Position numbers and translations under genes: made by a program. The notes under the pieces are model-generated. The model was given only the letters and a program-made list of their open reading frames with translations, was not told the origin of the DNA and made no database searches. Shown here piece by piece: positions 32,600-33,956 of a DNA stretch of 33,956 nucleotides. Position 1 is the first letter of the stretch, and the number at the start of each line of letters is the position of its first letter. Origin of the DNA: Ectobacillus funiculus (GTDB lineage: Bacteria > Bacillota > Bacilli > Bacillales > Bacillaceae_G); the NCBI RefSeq assembly GCF_004138295.1, contig NZ_SCFM01000064.1, forward strand, positions 1-33,956, written 5' to 3'.

Positions 32600-33114
32600 T
32601 AGAGTTAGGCATTATATTTTGCCATATCCATATTAGAAGGAGAGGCCGTTCGTATTGGTGATCTTGGTTCCTTCTCCTTAGAGGACTTTTGAGCAATTGA
32701 TAAGAATACTTCTTCTCCTGTACACGCTTCTGAGAAAAATAGGCAAAGATCACACAGGTATGAGAAGAAAATTATTTTTGACATACTCGCAGTTGTGTAC
32801 GAACGAAGGTAAAGGGAAAAGAAAGCTGCATAATTTCAAAAAAGCACCAATTTGGGGCTTCTTTAGTATGGGCATTTTTGTAGAAAACGGCGGATGACAA
32901 ACAAATTGAAGATGTATAGCGGTGCACTTATACATATTGTCTTTCACTAGCTTGATAGGCATGGGGCTGACCCCATGCCCATCAAGGTAAGATATCCATA
33001 ATCCCCCCAAAACAATAAAAATGAGTCTTATTGATATAAAAGACACAAATCTTCATTCTAAGAGCATCATAAAATTTTAACTTGGTGGCGATAGCGCACT
33101 GCCCCATTATCACC
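32600..33114. other. Long intergenic stretch
   Basis: No gene can be supported between the MarR terminator and the DUF421 gene. It holds one strong palindrome (32951-32986). A 59-codon minus-strand frame (32605-32784) lacks a ribosome site. Confidence 0.4.
32951..32986. repeat. Isolated strong palindrome (GGGG-CTGA-CCCC core)
   Basis: CTTGATAGGCATGGGG pairs with CCCCATGCCCATCAAG around CTGA with a single mismatch. It has no T-run on either side, so a terminator is unlikely. The GGGGTCAGCCCC core resembles REP-type palindromes, but one copy only is seen here. Confidence 0.6.
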
Positions 33115-33825
33115 TTATTCTTGATCAATTGGAGACTGCAAATGGTCATCATATGTATCAATGTATAGAAGCCCATTTGCCCCTAAAACTGCGTATGTCA
33201 CGTCATGTACATGCAAATTGCGCTTCTTTAACTCATCCTCTAACCACGAATGAGTAATTTGATTTTCCTGCAAATTTCTATCCATGATTTTTCCGTCCAT
33301 AATTAATTCAACTGAAAGTCGCTGTTCTGGAGTAGTGGCGATCCATAAATCTTTTCTTGTCACGGTACGATACTGCGGTTTTTTCAATATAGTTAATGTC
33401 CCGTTGATTTCAAGAATAGCAAAAAGAACCTCCTCAATATCAAATACATTTTTTTCTCGAAGTTCTTGATTTAAGTAGTCCAAGGTATAACGCATTTTTC
33501 TCATGTTATGTTCTAATATTTTTCCATTCTGAATAACAATAGTTGGATCTCCAGCGAAAAATTTACGAGCTTTTTTGCTTTTTAAGGAAATATAAGCGCT
33601 CAGAAAAGTAATCCCAACAAGGATACAGAAAGAAAGGAAGAGATGGTGCACTTTAACATAAGTATTAAACGCTAAATTCGCTGCGATTGCCCCCATGGTA
33701 ATAGTAACGACAAAATCAAAGTAGGTCATTTGAGTAAGGGCTTGTTTTCCTAAGATACGGGTAGTAATCAGCAACATAAAGAATGCTCCGAACGTACGAA
33801 GAATAACTTCAACATAATCAGGCAT
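33115..33825 (-). CDS. DUF421 (YetF/YcaP-like) membrane protein (236 aa)
   Basis: Three N-terminal membrane segments: VILRTFGAFFMLLITTRILG, FDFVVTITMGAIAANLAF and LFLSFCILVGITFLSAYI. A cytoplasmic part follows with FFAGDPTIVIQNGKILEHNM, RYTLDYLNQELREKNVF and FAILEINGTLTILKK, then a second related segment ending YAVLGANGLLYIDTYDD. This is the usual DUF421 order. Several Bacillus members are spore- or stress-associated, but the biochemical role is unknown. ATG 33825 has GGAGGAAGAAC directly before it; upstream in-frame codons to 33885 lack a site. Confidence 0.88.
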   Translation of the reverse strand: MPDYVEVILRTFGAFFMLLITTRILGKQALTQMTYFDFVVTITMGAIAANLAFNTYVKVHHLFLSFCILVGITFLSAYISLKSKKARKFFAGDPTIVIQNGKILEHNMRKMRYTLDYLNQELREKNVFDIEEVLFAILEINGTLTILKKPQYRTVTRKDLWIATTPEQRLSVELIMDGKIMDRNLQENQITHSWLEDELKKRNLHVHDVTYAVLGANGLLYIDTYDDHLQSPIDQE

Positions 33826-33956
33826 GTTCTTCCTCCAAGTAAGTTCACTGTTTCTTCTTTCATTGTAGTCAGTATCGCATTTCAATAAACATTTTTATCT
33901 ATTGGGGTCCCGACACACATCCATCAACTTAAGCATTTAGGCTATTCTTAAAGTTA

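Noticed and set aside
32605-32784. 59-codon minus-strand frame (MSKIIFFSYLCDLCLFF start, DMAKYNA end)
   Set aside because: No ribosome site and no family recognised; it may be chance, though the composition is not clearly non-coding.

Overview
The window is low-GC Firmicutes DNA and most likely comes from Bacillaceae. The evidence is strong AGGAGG-type ribosome sites, a class I SAM (S-box) riboswitch before a YxjG/YxjH-type gene, an hxlA-hxlB formaldehyde-fixing pair, a TnrA-like MerR regulator, CcpA-type cre sites and lipoprotein solute-binding proteins. A genus cannot be fixed from the sequence alone.

Layout. Positions 1-440 hold tRNA-Ser(GGA), a copy of a dispersed repeat and a terminator. 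Positions 460-10019 hold a minus-strand carbohydrate locus: a YesM/YesN-like two-component system followed by a CUT1 ABC transporter (binding lipoprotein and two permeases), a GH42 beta-galactosidase-type enzyme and a GH30 glycosidase. Positions 10050-13440 are an accessory or decaying stretch: a ChbG/YdjC deacetylase remnant, two small proteins of unknown function, an AraC regulator cut off before its HTH and joined to a penicillin-binding-protein fragment, and three repeat copies. Positions 13452-14833 hold a SAM-riboswitch-controlled YxjG/YxjH-like methyltransferase gene. Positions 14845-15653 hold a tandem array of a 134-bp repeat (five identical units plus one diverged). Positions 15689-28724 hold a second minus-strand glycoside cluster: a CUT1 transporter, two intact GH78 alpha-L-rhamnosidase-like enzymes, an aldose 1-epimerase, a second closely related binding protein without its own permeases, and wrecks of a further GH78 and a GH1 gene. 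From 29232 onward the genes are hxlAB, a TnrA-like regulator, a frameshifted flavodoxin-fold quinone oxidoreductase divergent from a MarR regulator, and a DUF421 membrane protein.

How it works together. The two glycan loci look like import-then-hydrolyse systems. Lipoproteins capture oligosaccharides, the permeases import them, and cytoplasmic glycosidases (none has a signal peptide) release galactose- and rhamnose-type sugars. Decorated plant glycans such as rhamnogalacturonan or arabinogalactan side chains fit the enzyme set, but the substrate is inference. All three binding-protein genes share a similar upstream A-tract/GCACTTAC motif, and each is followed by an intercistronic hairpin, which suggests a common regulatory scheme.

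The most unusual features are the 134-bp structured repeat family (at least ten copies here, one lying exactly between two truncated glycosidase genes), the shared operator-like motif, and an unusually high density of internally deleted genes whose promoters, cre sites or terminators survive.
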